Shown here in pieces: positions 28,804 through 36,846 of a DNA stretch of 55,803 bases. Below the pieces are notes generated by a model that saw only the letters and a list, made by a program, of their open reading frames with translations, was not told where the DNA came from and searched no databases. The position numbers and the translations under genes are program-made. Position 1 is the stretch's first letter. The number at the start of each line of letters is the position of its first letter. Source of the stretch: Anaerolineales bacterium (lineage in GTDB: Bacteria; Chloroflexota; Anaerolineae; Anaerolineales; Villigracilaceae); the NCBI GenBank assembly GCA_017882145.1, contig JADGQB010000002.1:1-55803 (forward strand). Direction: 5' to 3'.

Positions 28804-29769
28804 CTAAGCGGTTTCCCGCTCGAGGAAATGTGTAACTTCAATGGCAGCCGCGGCTCCCATCCCGGCAGAGGTAACAACCTGGCGGAAATGGCTGTCGGCA
28901 GCTTCTCCGGCTGCGTATACACCCTCTACACTGGTGTTCATACGTTCGTCCACCTTAATGTAACCGTTTTCCATTTCAAGTTGGCCTTCGAACATCTTGG
29001 TATTGGGAGTATGTCCAATAAATATGAACAAGCCGTCGGTTGGGAAAACACTTTCTTCGCCGGTTTGAAGATTCTTCGTCTTGACCGCTTCCACTTTCTC
29101 ATCACCGACCACCTCGGTCAGAACCGTGTTCCAGACAAATTTCATTTTTGGGTGTGCAAGCGCGCGCTTCTGTAATACAGCACCAGCCCTCAGGCTATCC
29201 CGCCGGTGAAAAATCGTTACCGAACTGGCATAACGGGTCAGGAATAAACCTTCCTCTAGTGCAGAGTCACCACCGCCCACAACGACCACTTTCTTATCTT
29301 TGAAGAACCAGCCATCACACGTCGCACAATATGACACGCCCTTGCCGGTCTGTTGGGTCTCACCAGGAATGTTCAAGTGAATGGGGCTGGCGCCAGTGGC
29401 GATGATCAAGGAATCCGCCTGAAAATCGCCACTATCGGCGGTCACTTTGAATGGTCGGCTGGAGAGATCGGCGCTGTAAGCCGAGTCAAATTCAACGCGT
29501 GCCCCGAAGCGTTCAGCCTGCTTCTGGAACAAGTCGCCCAGTTCCGCGCCGCCTACGCCTTCTGGGAAACCCGGATAGTTTTCAATAGCGAAGGTTAGTG
29601 CTGCCTGTCCGCCCAGCTCAGTCCCGGTCAGCACCAGGGGTTCAAGGTCAGCGCGCGCCGCGTAAAGCGCAGCCGCCAGTCCTGCCGGGCCAGAACCCAG
29701 GATAAGGGTTTTGACATGCCGGGATTCGCTTGAGCTGGAGTTAACATTGATATTGGTCATATCGAACAT
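28804..29769 (-). CDS. trxB: Thioredoxin-disulfide reductase
   Basis: 'LILGSGPAGLAAALYAARADLEPLVL', redox motif 'CATCDGWFFKDKKVVVVGGGDSALEE', 'GVYAAGEAAD'. Confidence 0.94.
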   Translation of the reverse strand: MFDMTNINVNSSSSESRHVKTLILGSGPAGLAAALYAARADLEPLVLTGTELGGQAALTFAIENYPGFPEGVGGAELGDLFQKQAERFGARVEFDSAYSADLSSRPFKVTADSGDFQADSLIIATGASPIHLNIPGETQQTGKGVSYCATCDGWFFKDKKVVVVGGGDSALEEGLFLTRYASSVTIFHRRDSLRAGAVLQKRALAHPKMKFVWNTVLTEVVGDEKVEAVKTKNLQTGEESVFPTDGLFIFIGHTPNTKMFEGQLEMENGYIKVDERMNTSVEGVYAAGEAADSHFRQVVTSAGMGAAAAIEVTHFLERETA

Positions 29770-29858
29770 TCACCACCTTTAAATTAAGTCTCATAATCCA
29801 TTCTATCAGATGCACGAAAGTACCAAAAGTGACAAATATCGCCTTATCTGGCGCAGTC

Positions 29859-29887
29859 TTGCCAAAGCACAAAGCCTCGGCTATAAT
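29859..29887 (+). promoter_or_regulatory. Promoter of tRNA-Val
   Basis: TTGCCA - 17 bp - TATAAT ending about 12 nt before the tRNA 5' end. Confidence 0.7.
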
Positions 29888-29898
29888 CCCGGCACATT

Positions 29899-29975
29899 GG
29901 GCGCGTAGCTCAGTTGGTTAGAGCGCATCACTCACATTGATGAGGTCGGGAGTTCAAGTCTCTTCGCGCCCACCA
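29899..29975 (+). tRNA. tRNA-Val, anticodon CAC, encoded CCA
   Basis: Acceptor GGGCGCG/CGCGCCC. D-loop 'AGCTCAGTTGGTTAGAGC'. Anticodon arm CATCA-CTCACAT-TGATG (CAC). T-arm with GTTCAAGTC; A discriminator then CCA. Confidence 0.93.
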
Positions 29976-29999
29976 AAGAGGCCTTTACGGGCCTCTTTT
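29976..29999 (+). terminator. tRNA terminator
   Basis: AAAGAGGCC-TTTAC(G)-GGCCTCTTTT immediately after the tRNA. Confidence 0.75.
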
Positions 30000-30117
30000 C
30001 GCGTCTGCAGATAAATCGCAACGTAAGCTGGCACTATTTGGTTTAGAATGAATGCAACCTCATTCAAAACAGGTAGGGATAATACCTGGGACCTATCCAA
30101 AAATTCACGAGAAGTTC

Positions 30118-30158
30118 GCATTTTGGGTGTGAGCGACTTCGCCACACACTCAAAATGC
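30118..30158. repeat. Long inverted repeat (about 16-bp arms) upstream of the AAA-RyR/RelA-SLOG pair
   Basis: GCATTTTGGGTGTGAG - CGACTTCGC - CACACACTCAAAATGC. Arms complementary except one G-T wobble and one mismatch. No T-run follows. Confidence 0.8.
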
Positions 30159-30267
30159 AGTTCCTTAATAATTTTCAGATGGGGCTTAGGATATTTGGAA
30201 ATCCATCAAACAAGGCTGTCAAAAGAACTGGATTAAGAGATAATAGGGTCAACCACGGAGGCGGACG

Positions 30268-32907
30268 ATGACTAAAAAAGAACAAATCGTGATCGTTACT
30301 GGCGATATCGCCATGGATTGGAACCTGGCGCGCACCCGCCGCTCCAAGAGCGATATCTCTTTCTGGAGTGCGGATGACACCACCAGTACCACCTGGCAGC
30401 GTGGCGGGGCTGCCCTGCTGGCAGACCTGGTTGAGGCAATCAGCGCGGGTGTGCAGAAGAGCGCTGCGAAACAATTATCCATCCGTCAGACTGCCGCGCC
30501 GTGCAAATCCGGTCTGGTACAGCCAGATAACGATCTTTATCATCATTCATACGCCATGTGGTCCCAGTTCAAGTATGAGAACAAACCGGCCTGGCGGGTG
30601 GAAGAATTCCTGGGCCTGGACCGGGCCAATAGTGATGCCATTCAGGATTGGCAGAAAGTGGTAAACGATACTCCGGAAGCCGATCTGTTAATACTGGATG
30701 ATGCCGACCTGGGGTTCCGAAAGGCTCCGGATCTCTGGCCAGTGGCTCTGCACACCCAGGGAAAAGCTCGTCCCTGGATCTTGCTCAAGATGGCCCGTCC
30801 CCTGGCTCAGGGCCCGCTCTGGGAGCATCTGCATAAGGATTTCTCAGACAGGCTGATCGTGGTTGCCACAGTGGACGACCTGCGCTTGAGTGAAGTCCAG
30901 ATCAGCCGGGAGCTTTCGTGGGAACGCACCGCCCAGGATATTTTCTGGGAGCTTGTCCATAATCCATGTGTCAACTCGCTCTCCCACTGCGCTCACATCC
31001 TTATCTCCTTCGGACCGGCTGGAGTGATCCTGCTCTCCCGCCAGGAAAGCAAGGATCAGCCATTTTTTAAATGTTCACTGTTCTTCGATCCAAAAGGCAT
31101 CGAACGCATGTGGGAAAAGGAATTTCCTGGAGGGATGATCGGCTACAATACCTGCCTGTCAGCCGGCGTGGCGCGCCAGGTTATGATCTCGCCCGACAAT
31201 CCCGATATCCAGGCCGGGATCCAGTCGGGGTTGGCTGCCATGCGCAGCCTGCACCAGGATGGCTATGGCGAACGCGGCATGCCAGCCTCCCAGGCCAGAC
31301 TCGTCTTTCCAATCGCCAGGATTGCGAAAGTTCTGGAAGGATCTGCGAGCCACTTTGCCGAGATCCAGGTTCAGGACCCGATGAATTTCATCCGGCAGAG
31401 CGGCGAGGCTTCCGAGAAACCACTGACGGAAGGCTTCTGGACCATCCTGCAGGACAAGTTCAGGGGAGGACTGGATCAGGTCGCCATGCAGGTTGTTTTA
31501 GAGGGTCCGGAGGTCGCGTTACAGGGTGTGCCATGGGGCCAGTTCGGTAATCTGTTAACGGTTGACCGCCAGGAGATCGAGAGCTACCGCAGCATACGCA
31601 ACTTGGTAGCCGAGTATGCCGGACAAAGACAGGTGGCGCGACCCCTTTCGATCGCAGTCTTTGGCACACCCGGATCGGGCAAGTCCTTTGGCGTCACCGA
31701 GATGGCGAAGTCGCTCCTGCCCGGCCAGATCGAACCGATCACCTTCAATCTTTCACAATTCGACCATCCGGGAGATTTATTGTCGGCCTTCCATCAGGTG
31801 CGGGATATCGGCCTGAGCGGGAAAATCCCGCTGGTGTTTTGGGACGAGTTCGACACTACCTTGGCGGAAACGCCATTGGGCTGGCTGCGTTATTTCCTGG
31901 CGCCCATGCAGGACGGCAAGTTCCAGGAGGGTCAGATCAATCATCCGATCGGGCGGTCTATCTTCGTTTTCGCAGGCGGGACCAGTTCCAGCATGGAAGA
32001 ATTTAACCGGGGCACAGAGGCAGGCTTTAAATCAGCCAAAGGACCGGATTTCGTCAGCCGGCTCAAGGGCTACATTAATGTGCTCGGCCCAAACCCGGTC
32101 GCAGACCGCGCAGGCGACCCTTACTTCATCATCCGCCGGGCGATCCTGTTGCGCTCGAGCTTGAAACGTGGCACGCCCCAACTTTTAGAGAAACATGATG
32201 GAAAGGAATTGCTCAATATCGACCGGGGAGTCCTGCGTGCGTTACTGAAGATCGACAAATACAAGCACGGTGCGCGCTCGATCGAGTCGCTGCTGGCCAT
32301 GAGCCAGTTGACCGGCAAGACTGCTTTCGAGCGCTCCTGCCTGCCGTCCGAATCACAGCTGGATCTGCACGTGGATGGCAAGACCTTCCTCTCCCTTGTG
32401 CAGCAGGTGGAGTTGGAAGGGCCAATGCTCGAAAGCCTGGCAGAAGCTGCTCATGTAGTTTACTGTGAAGGGGAGCAGGCACGCGGTTTTAAATATGGCT
32501 CGAAAACCGATAAACAACGCAAGATCAATAACGCGTTGGTAGCTTATGCCGAATTACCGGAAGAAATGAAGCAAGCCAATCGTTTGAACGTGCGCGACAT
32601 TCCATCCAAGCTGTCCGTGGCCAGATACATTATGATCCCGGCTCGTAGCAATGAACCGGCCTTCAATTTCCCGGGTGATGACCTGGAAATGTTGGCCGAA
32701 GCAGAGCATAAACGCTGGATGCAATCCAAGCTTGACGAAGGTTGGGCATATGCACCCAAGACGGACCGGGCAAAGAAGTTGCATAATTGTCTGGTTGCCT
32801 GGGAGAATCTGCCTGATAAGGAAAAAGAGAAAGACCGTGATCTGGTACGAGGCATCCCGCGGATCCTGGCGCGTGCCGGGTATGCAATCGTCAAAGCCAG
32901 TGCCTGA
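30268..32907 (+). CDS. AAA+ ATPase with N-terminal domain of uncertain fold and two C-terminal RyR-like repeats
   Basis: Walker A 'FGTPGSGKSFGVTEMAKSL' (31663..31686), Walker B 'PLVFWDEFD' (31831..31854). RyR-like repeats 'LAEAAHVVYCEGEQARGFKYGSKTDKQRKINNALVAYAELPEE...' and 'LAEAEHKRWMQSKLDEGWAYAPKTDRAKKLHNCLVAWENLPDKEKEKDRDLVRGIPRIL'. RBS GGAGG upstream of ATG. Confidence 0.85.
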   Translation: MTKKEQIVIVTGDIAMDWNLARTRRSKSDISFWSADDTTSTTWQRGGAALLADLVEAISAGVQKSAAKQLSIRQTAAPCKSGLVQPDNDLYHHSYAMWSQFKYENKPAWRVEEFLGLDRANSDAIQDWQKVVNDTPEADLLILDDADLGFRKAPDLWPVALHTQGKARPWILLKMARPLAQGPLWEHLHKDFSDRLIVVATVDDLRLSEVQISRELSWERTAQDIFWELVHNPCVNSLSHCAHILISFGPAGVILLSRQESKDQPFFKCSLFFDPKGIERMWEKEFPGGMIGYNTCLSAGVARQVMISPDNPDIQAGIQSGLAAMRSLHQDGYGERGMPASQARLVFPIARIAKVLEGSASHFAEIQVQDPMNFIRQSGEASEKPLTEGFWTILQDKFRGGLDQVAMQVVLEGPEVALQGVPWGQFGNLLTVDRQEIESYRSIRNLVAEYAGQRQVARPLSIAVFGTPGSGKSFGVTEMAKSLLPGQIEPITFNLSQFDHPGDLLSAFHQVRDIGLSGKIPLVFWDEFDTTLAETPLGWLRYFLAPMQDGKFQEGQINHPIGRSIFVFAGGTSSSMEEFNRGTEAGFKSAKGPDFVSRLKGYINVLGPNPVADRAGDPYFIIRRAILLRSSLKRGTPQLLEKHDGKELLNIDRGVLRALLKIDKYKHGARSIESLLAMSQLTGKTAFERSCLPSESQLDLHVDGKTFLSLVQQVELEGPMLESLAEAAHVVYCEGEQARGFKYGSKTDKQRKINNALVAYAELPEEMKQANRLNVRDIPSKLSVARYIMIPARSNEPAFNFPGDDLEMLAEAEHKRWMQSKLDEGWAYAPKTDRAKKLHNCLVAWENLPDKEKEKDRDLVRGIPRILARAGYAIVKASA

Positions 32908-32919
32908 GATGGGAGAAAC

Positions 32920-34953
32920 ATGATATTAACCGGCTTGGAACAAGATCATAATTGGGCTTCTCAACAAATCGAAGCCTACCGCCAGGTTTACCCGCGCTAT
33001 GTCAGGATGAGCCAGGTGCTCCAGCAGGTGCTCGAAAAAGCCTGCAAATTATCAGCTCCTCTGGCTATTCTCCAAACCCGCCCCAAAGCCATCCCCAGTT
33101 TCGCCGAGAAAGCCATCCGCAAGAAGAAAGCCGGCCGCTACAGCGACCCGCTGGTGCGCATGACCGATCTATGCGGCGGGCGCGTCATCACCCAGACCCT
33201 GGATGAGGTCCGGGCAGTCTGCGATTTCATCGAGAAGCATTTTGTGATTGATTCCGCCAATAGTGTGGATGTGAGCCAGCGACTCAAGCCCAGCGAGTTC
33301 GGCTACCGTTCGGTCCATTACATCGTACAATTCAAGCGCGAGGTCTTCCCTACCAGGGATATTCCCGTCGATGTCCCGGAAGAGCTCTATCCTGACGAAT
33401 CCAACCCGATGAAGGCCGAGATCCAGGTCCGAACCGTTCTGGAACATGCCTGGGCTGGTTTCGTTCATGATCGGGTTTACAAGAGCGCTTTTACCATCCC
33501 GCCCAGGTGGGAGCGCGAACTGGCAGGGCTGGCAGGTTCGTTGGAACAAACTGACCAGTCCTTCACGCGCATCCAATCCGGGCTAAAGACCTATGTAGCC
33601 AGTTATGGGTCTTATCTGAACGAAGAACAGTTGAAATCTGAAATTGGTATCCTGGAATCTGTACTGACCTGCGATCCGCAAAACCCGGACCTGGCGTACC
33701 GTCTCGGAAAACTCGCCATGGAGTTGGGGGATTGGCAAAAGGCTATCGATATTTTTAGCAAATACGAACACACCGGCTACCAGCCCATTTTACGCGACCT
33801 GGGAGTTGTTCTGTGCAAAGTGAACGCCAGGGATCCGCATGGGGAATCCTACCAACGTGGACAGAAATATTTGGAACTCGCCAGTTCCCCGCCCCACCGT
33901 GATCCGGATGCCCTGGCTTCGCTGGCAGGCACCTGGAAGAACCTCGACGAAGAAAAGACTCGCGAATATTATCGCCAGGCTTTTAGAGTGGATCCAACTG
34001 ATCCGTACGCGGTTAGCAATTACCTGGTCTACGAGATCATCCATCAGCGCGACATGGCGCCGGCCTCCCTGATGGCGCCCAGCCTGGCGGCCGCCATTCA
34101 GCGCAGCCATGACCAGGCTGAGGTTGGCATGAATATGCCCTGGGCCTTTTACAATCTCGGCATCTTCCACCTGCTCTTGGGCCAGCCTTATGAAAGCCTA
34201 TATGCCTATGCGCAAGCCATCCGCCTCAGTACTTCAGACTGGGTGGTCGAAACTTCCCTGCGCTTGCTCGATAAACTGTCGGCTGTTCAGGAGCTGATCC
34301 AGGGCTATGAGTGGGCACGCCGTACTTTAATACTCGGCCGTGCCGTTAAATTCGTTGATAAAACCTCCTTGGAAATGATCAAGAACTATACCAATGCCAA
34401 CAACTCCCCCATTACTGCACCGGTGGTAATTGTAGCTGGCGGTACGAGAGCTGACTTACGGGTTGATGTATATCGTCAGCTCCTGATCGAAGCCTTCGGT
34501 AGTTTTCGAGGAACAATCCTCGCAGGAGGAACAACTGCCGGGGTCAGCGGTCTAGTCGGTGAACTGCAGGCAGCCTACCCGGAGTCCATCTCAACCATCG
34601 GATATGTCCCGGCAATCCTCCCGGATGGAACCCACCTGGATCCGCAATACCGGCAAGTTCGTTCTACCAGCGGGACAGATTTCAGCGCCTTGGAACCTCT
34701 GCAAGTCTGGATGGATCTAATTGCCTCCGGGATTTCGCCCTCCCAAGTAAAACTTATTGGCCTCAATGGCGGGGAGATTGCCGCATATGAATATCGCCTG
34801 GCGCTCATGCTGGGCGCAAGTGTTGGCGTAATCGAGAGTAGCGGCAGGGAAGCTTCACGGCTCTTCAAGGATCCCGATTGGAGGAATTCGAAAAACCTTC
34901 TGAATCTTTCAGCCGACGGCCAGGAGTTGGCAGCGTTTATCCGATCAAAGTAA
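32920..34953 (+). CDS. RelA/SpoT-like nucleotide synthetase domain plus TPR-like repeats plus C-terminal SLOG/LOG-like domain
   Basis: RSD motifs 'DPLVRMTDLCGGRVITQTLDEVRAVCDFIEKHF', 'KPSEFGYRSVHYIVQF', 'KAEIQVRTVLEHAWAGFVHDRVYKS'. TPR-like region about 33640..34370. SLOG-like 'APVVIVAGGTRADLRVDVYRQLLIEAFGSFRGTILAGGTTAGVSGLVGELQAAYPES...KLIGLNGGEIAAYEYRLALMLGASVGVIESSGREA'. Starts 12 nt after the upstream stop. Confidence 0.85.
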   Translation: MILTGLEQDHNWASQQIEAYRQVYPRYVRMSQVLQQVLEKACKLSAPLAILQTRPKAIPSFAEKAIRKKKAGRYSDPLVRMTDLCGGRVITQTLDEVRAVCDFIEKHFVIDSANSVDVSQRLKPSEFGYRSVHYIVQFKREVFPTRDIPVDVPEELYPDESNPMKAEIQVRTVLEHAWAGFVHDRVYKSAFTIPPRWERELAGLAGSLEQTDQSFTRIQSGLKTYVASYGSYLNEEQLKSEIGILESVLTCDPQNPDLAYRLGKLAMELGDWQKAIDIFSKYEHTGYQPILRDLGVVLCKVNARDPHGESYQRGQKYLELASSPPHRDPDALASLAGTWKNLDEEKTREYYRQAFRVDPTDPYAVSNYLVYEIIHQRDMAPASLMAPSLAAAIQRSHDQAEVGMNMPWAFYNLGIFHLLLGQPYESLYAYAQAIRLSTSDWVVETSLRLLDKLSAVQELIQGYEWARRTLILGRAVKFVDKTSLEMIKNYTNANNSPITAPVVIVAGGTRADLRVDVYRQLLIEAFGSFRGTILAGGTTAGVSGLVGELQAAYPESISTIGYVPAILPDGTHLDPQYRQVRSTSGTDFSALEPLQVWMDLIASGISPSQVKLIGLNGGEIAAYEYRLALMLGASVGVIESSGREASRLFKDPDWRNSKNLLNLSADGQELAAFIRSK

Positions 34954-35001
34954 CAATTTTACGAAACATGTGGGAAAAGATAGCTAGTGAAAAAAAGCAA
35001 C

Positions 35002-35031
35002 AAAAAATCGCCCTCATGAGCGATTTTTTTT
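35002..35031. terminator. Bidirectional terminator after the two-gene unit
   Basis: AAAAAATCGC-CCTCATGA-GCGATTTTTT. Confidence 0.8.
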
Positions 35032-35038
35032 GCGGATA

Positions 35039-35944
35039 TTATGGCACCAGTATTTTTAATCGACCGGGGAAAATGGAATATTCCAGATCCTGAATGGCTT
35101 CCGAGAAGATTTCTCCATCGATGTGCGCCGGCGTGGGGCTGTCGACGTGGATTTTGATCCAGGAAGAGTGCTGCTCGTGGATGTCCACCGACTCCACGTA
35201 ACTACCCGCATCCCGTTTCATCGTTTTTGGCAAAATGGCAAACATCGCCCGCCGCGTTCTCCGGACACCATAGACAAAAGTTAATTTTCCATCGAAAAGA
35301 TCAGCATGCGGCGCCATGAAAAACACGCCGCCAGTGCGGGGTCCGTTCCCAACCGTAGCCAGAATGATCGGTCCCTTGTAATGCCCACCCTCCCACTCGA
35401 TCTCGGCCGACCAGAGCGGCTTATCCATGATTCCGCGCACCGCCGCTACCAGATAGCGCAGCATACCCTTTATCCAGGTGATACGCTGCTGTATCAAAGT
35501 AATGTAAGGTTCCAGGCCAATGGCAGAGTTATTGGCAAAATACAAACCATTAACCGAGCCAACATCCATGCAGCGCGTCTTCCCGGCCGCGATCACCTGG
35601 GCAGCAGTAACCAGGTCTTTTGGTAACCCCAGGTTGTCCACCAGATCGTTAGCAGAACCAAGCGGCAGAATACCAAACGGGCCGAGCAGTGCCTGACCGT
35701 CTTTGGCAGCGCGTGCCAATCCGTTGACAGTCTCACCGATCGTCCCGTCTCCGCCGGCCGCGATGATGGGCGAAAATCCCTGGCGGGCAGCTTGCTCAGC
35801 CAGCTCGATAACGTGGTGTGGGTGATCGGAGATGACCATTTCGAATTCCACTCCGGCAGCTTTGAGGGCGGCTTCGGCTTCGGGCCAGCGCTTTTCAGCA
35901 TTCCAACGATTTGAATATGGATTGAGGATGATTTTTGCTGTCAT
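35039..35944 (-). CDS. Diacylglycerol/lipid kinase family protein (YegS/DgkB-like)
   Basis: 'KIILNPYSNRWNAEKRWPEAEAALKAAG', 'IIAAGGDGTIGETVNGL', 'GILPLGSANDLVDNLGLP'. Confidence 0.92.
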   Translation of the reverse strand: MTAKIILNPYSNRWNAEKRWPEAEAALKAAGVEFEMVISDHPHHVIELAEQAARQGFSPIIAAGGDGTIGETVNGLARAAKDGQALLGPFGILPLGSANDLVDNLGLPKDLVTAAQVIAAGKTRCMDVGSVNGLYFANNSAIGLEPYITLIQQRITWIKGMLRYLVAAVRGIMDKPLWSAEIEWEGGHYKGPIILATVGNGPRTGGVFFMAPHADLFDGKLTFVYGVRRTRRAMFAILPKTMKRDAGSYVESVDIHEQHSSWIKIHVDSPTPAHIDGEIFSEAIQDLEYSIFPGRLKILVP

Positions 35945-36798
35945 GATGTCTTCATTTTACCATTCTTGACTTGGACAAGCCCCACCGCTCCCAGGATCAA
36001 AATGCAGCCCACACTTTGAACTGGAAGTAGGGTTTCATGCAGGAACACCCATCCAAACAGGACTGCAAAAACTGATTCCATGCTCATAATGAGCGCCGCA
36101 TCATTTGCAGGGGTATGCTTCTGGGCAATCACCTGGAGTGTGAAGCCAACTGCAATCGAAAGCACCCCCGTGTACAGAATGGCAGGCAGGATCGCCAGCA
36201 TATCTGCCTGGGAGGGGCGTTCAAAGAGTATGCCCGTACCAAGGCTGAGTAAGCCGCATACGGCAAATTGTCCGAGAGCAAATGGAAGCGCATCCATTTT
36301 CCCCTGGACCTTGTTAACCACGACCACGTGCACCGCCCAAAAAACGGAACCGATCAATATCAGAAAGTCTCCCGGTCGAATCTTGAAGCTACCCCCGGTA
36401 CTGAGAAGGTATCCGCCGGTGATCGCCATCAGAACAGCCGCCCCTGTCAGTGGGGATGGGCGTTCCTTCCAGGCCAACCACAGTAATAACGGCACAATAA
36501 CAACATACAGGCTGGTAATGAAACCGCCGTTCCCGGCGGTCGTTGTTGCCAACCCCGCCTGCTGCAAGCCAGACCCAATAAATAAAGCGGATCCTGCCAG
36601 TCCAACATAAACCAGGTTATTACGATGAAACGCGCCGCGTAATTTTGCGAATGGCAACAACAGAATTGCCCCCAGCAGGAATCGCAGCCCGTTCAAGAAA
36701 AATATGCTGCCATGTCCGGCAGCCAGGCGTAAAACTGCGAAAGCGCTGCCCCATAGAATGGTCACGAACAGCAAAGTAAAGTCGGCTTTAAGACGCAT
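35941..36798 (-). CDS. DMT-superfamily transporter (EamA domains)
   Basis: Ten hydrophobic segments in two EamA-like halves: 'LLFVTILWGSAFAVLRLAAG', 'MSMESVFAVLFGWVFLHETLLPVQSVGCILILGAVGLVQ'. Confidence 0.9.
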   Translation of the reverse strand: MRLKADFTLLFVTILWGSAFAVLRLAAGHGSIFFLNGLRFLLGAILLLPFAKLRGAFHRNNLVYVGLAGSALFIGSGLQQAGLATTTAGNGGFITSLYVVIVPLLLWLAWKERPSPLTGAAVLMAITGGYLLSTGGSFKIRPGDFLILIGSVFWAVHVVVVNKVQGKMDALPFALGQFAVCGLLSLGTGILFERPSQADMLAILPAILYTGVLSIAVGFTLQVIAQKHTPANDAALIMSMESVFAVLFGWVFLHETLLPVQSVGCILILGAVGLVQVKNGKMKTS

Positions 36799-36830
36799 AA
36801 AAAATCCTGGGCGTCTTTCCCTCCGCCCAG
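36799..36830 (-). terminator. Terminator hairpin whose U-run abuts the EamA start codon
   Basis: Minus strand reads CTGGGCG-GAGGGAAAGA-CGCCCAG-GA-TTTTTT-ATG. Confidence 0.65.
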
Positions 36831-36846
36831 ACTGATGTCAGTCTCC

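Noticed and set aside
29976-35040. Integrated mobile element with att sites around the candidate system
   Set aside because: No integrase or transposase and no visible duplicate of the tRNA 3' end downstream; an exact repeat search would be needed.
34878-35093. 71-aa ORF after the RelA-SLOG gene, considered as a possible third component or antitoxin
   Set aside because: It starts inside the RelA-SLOG gene in another frame, runs through the terminator hairpin, and has no SD or motif.
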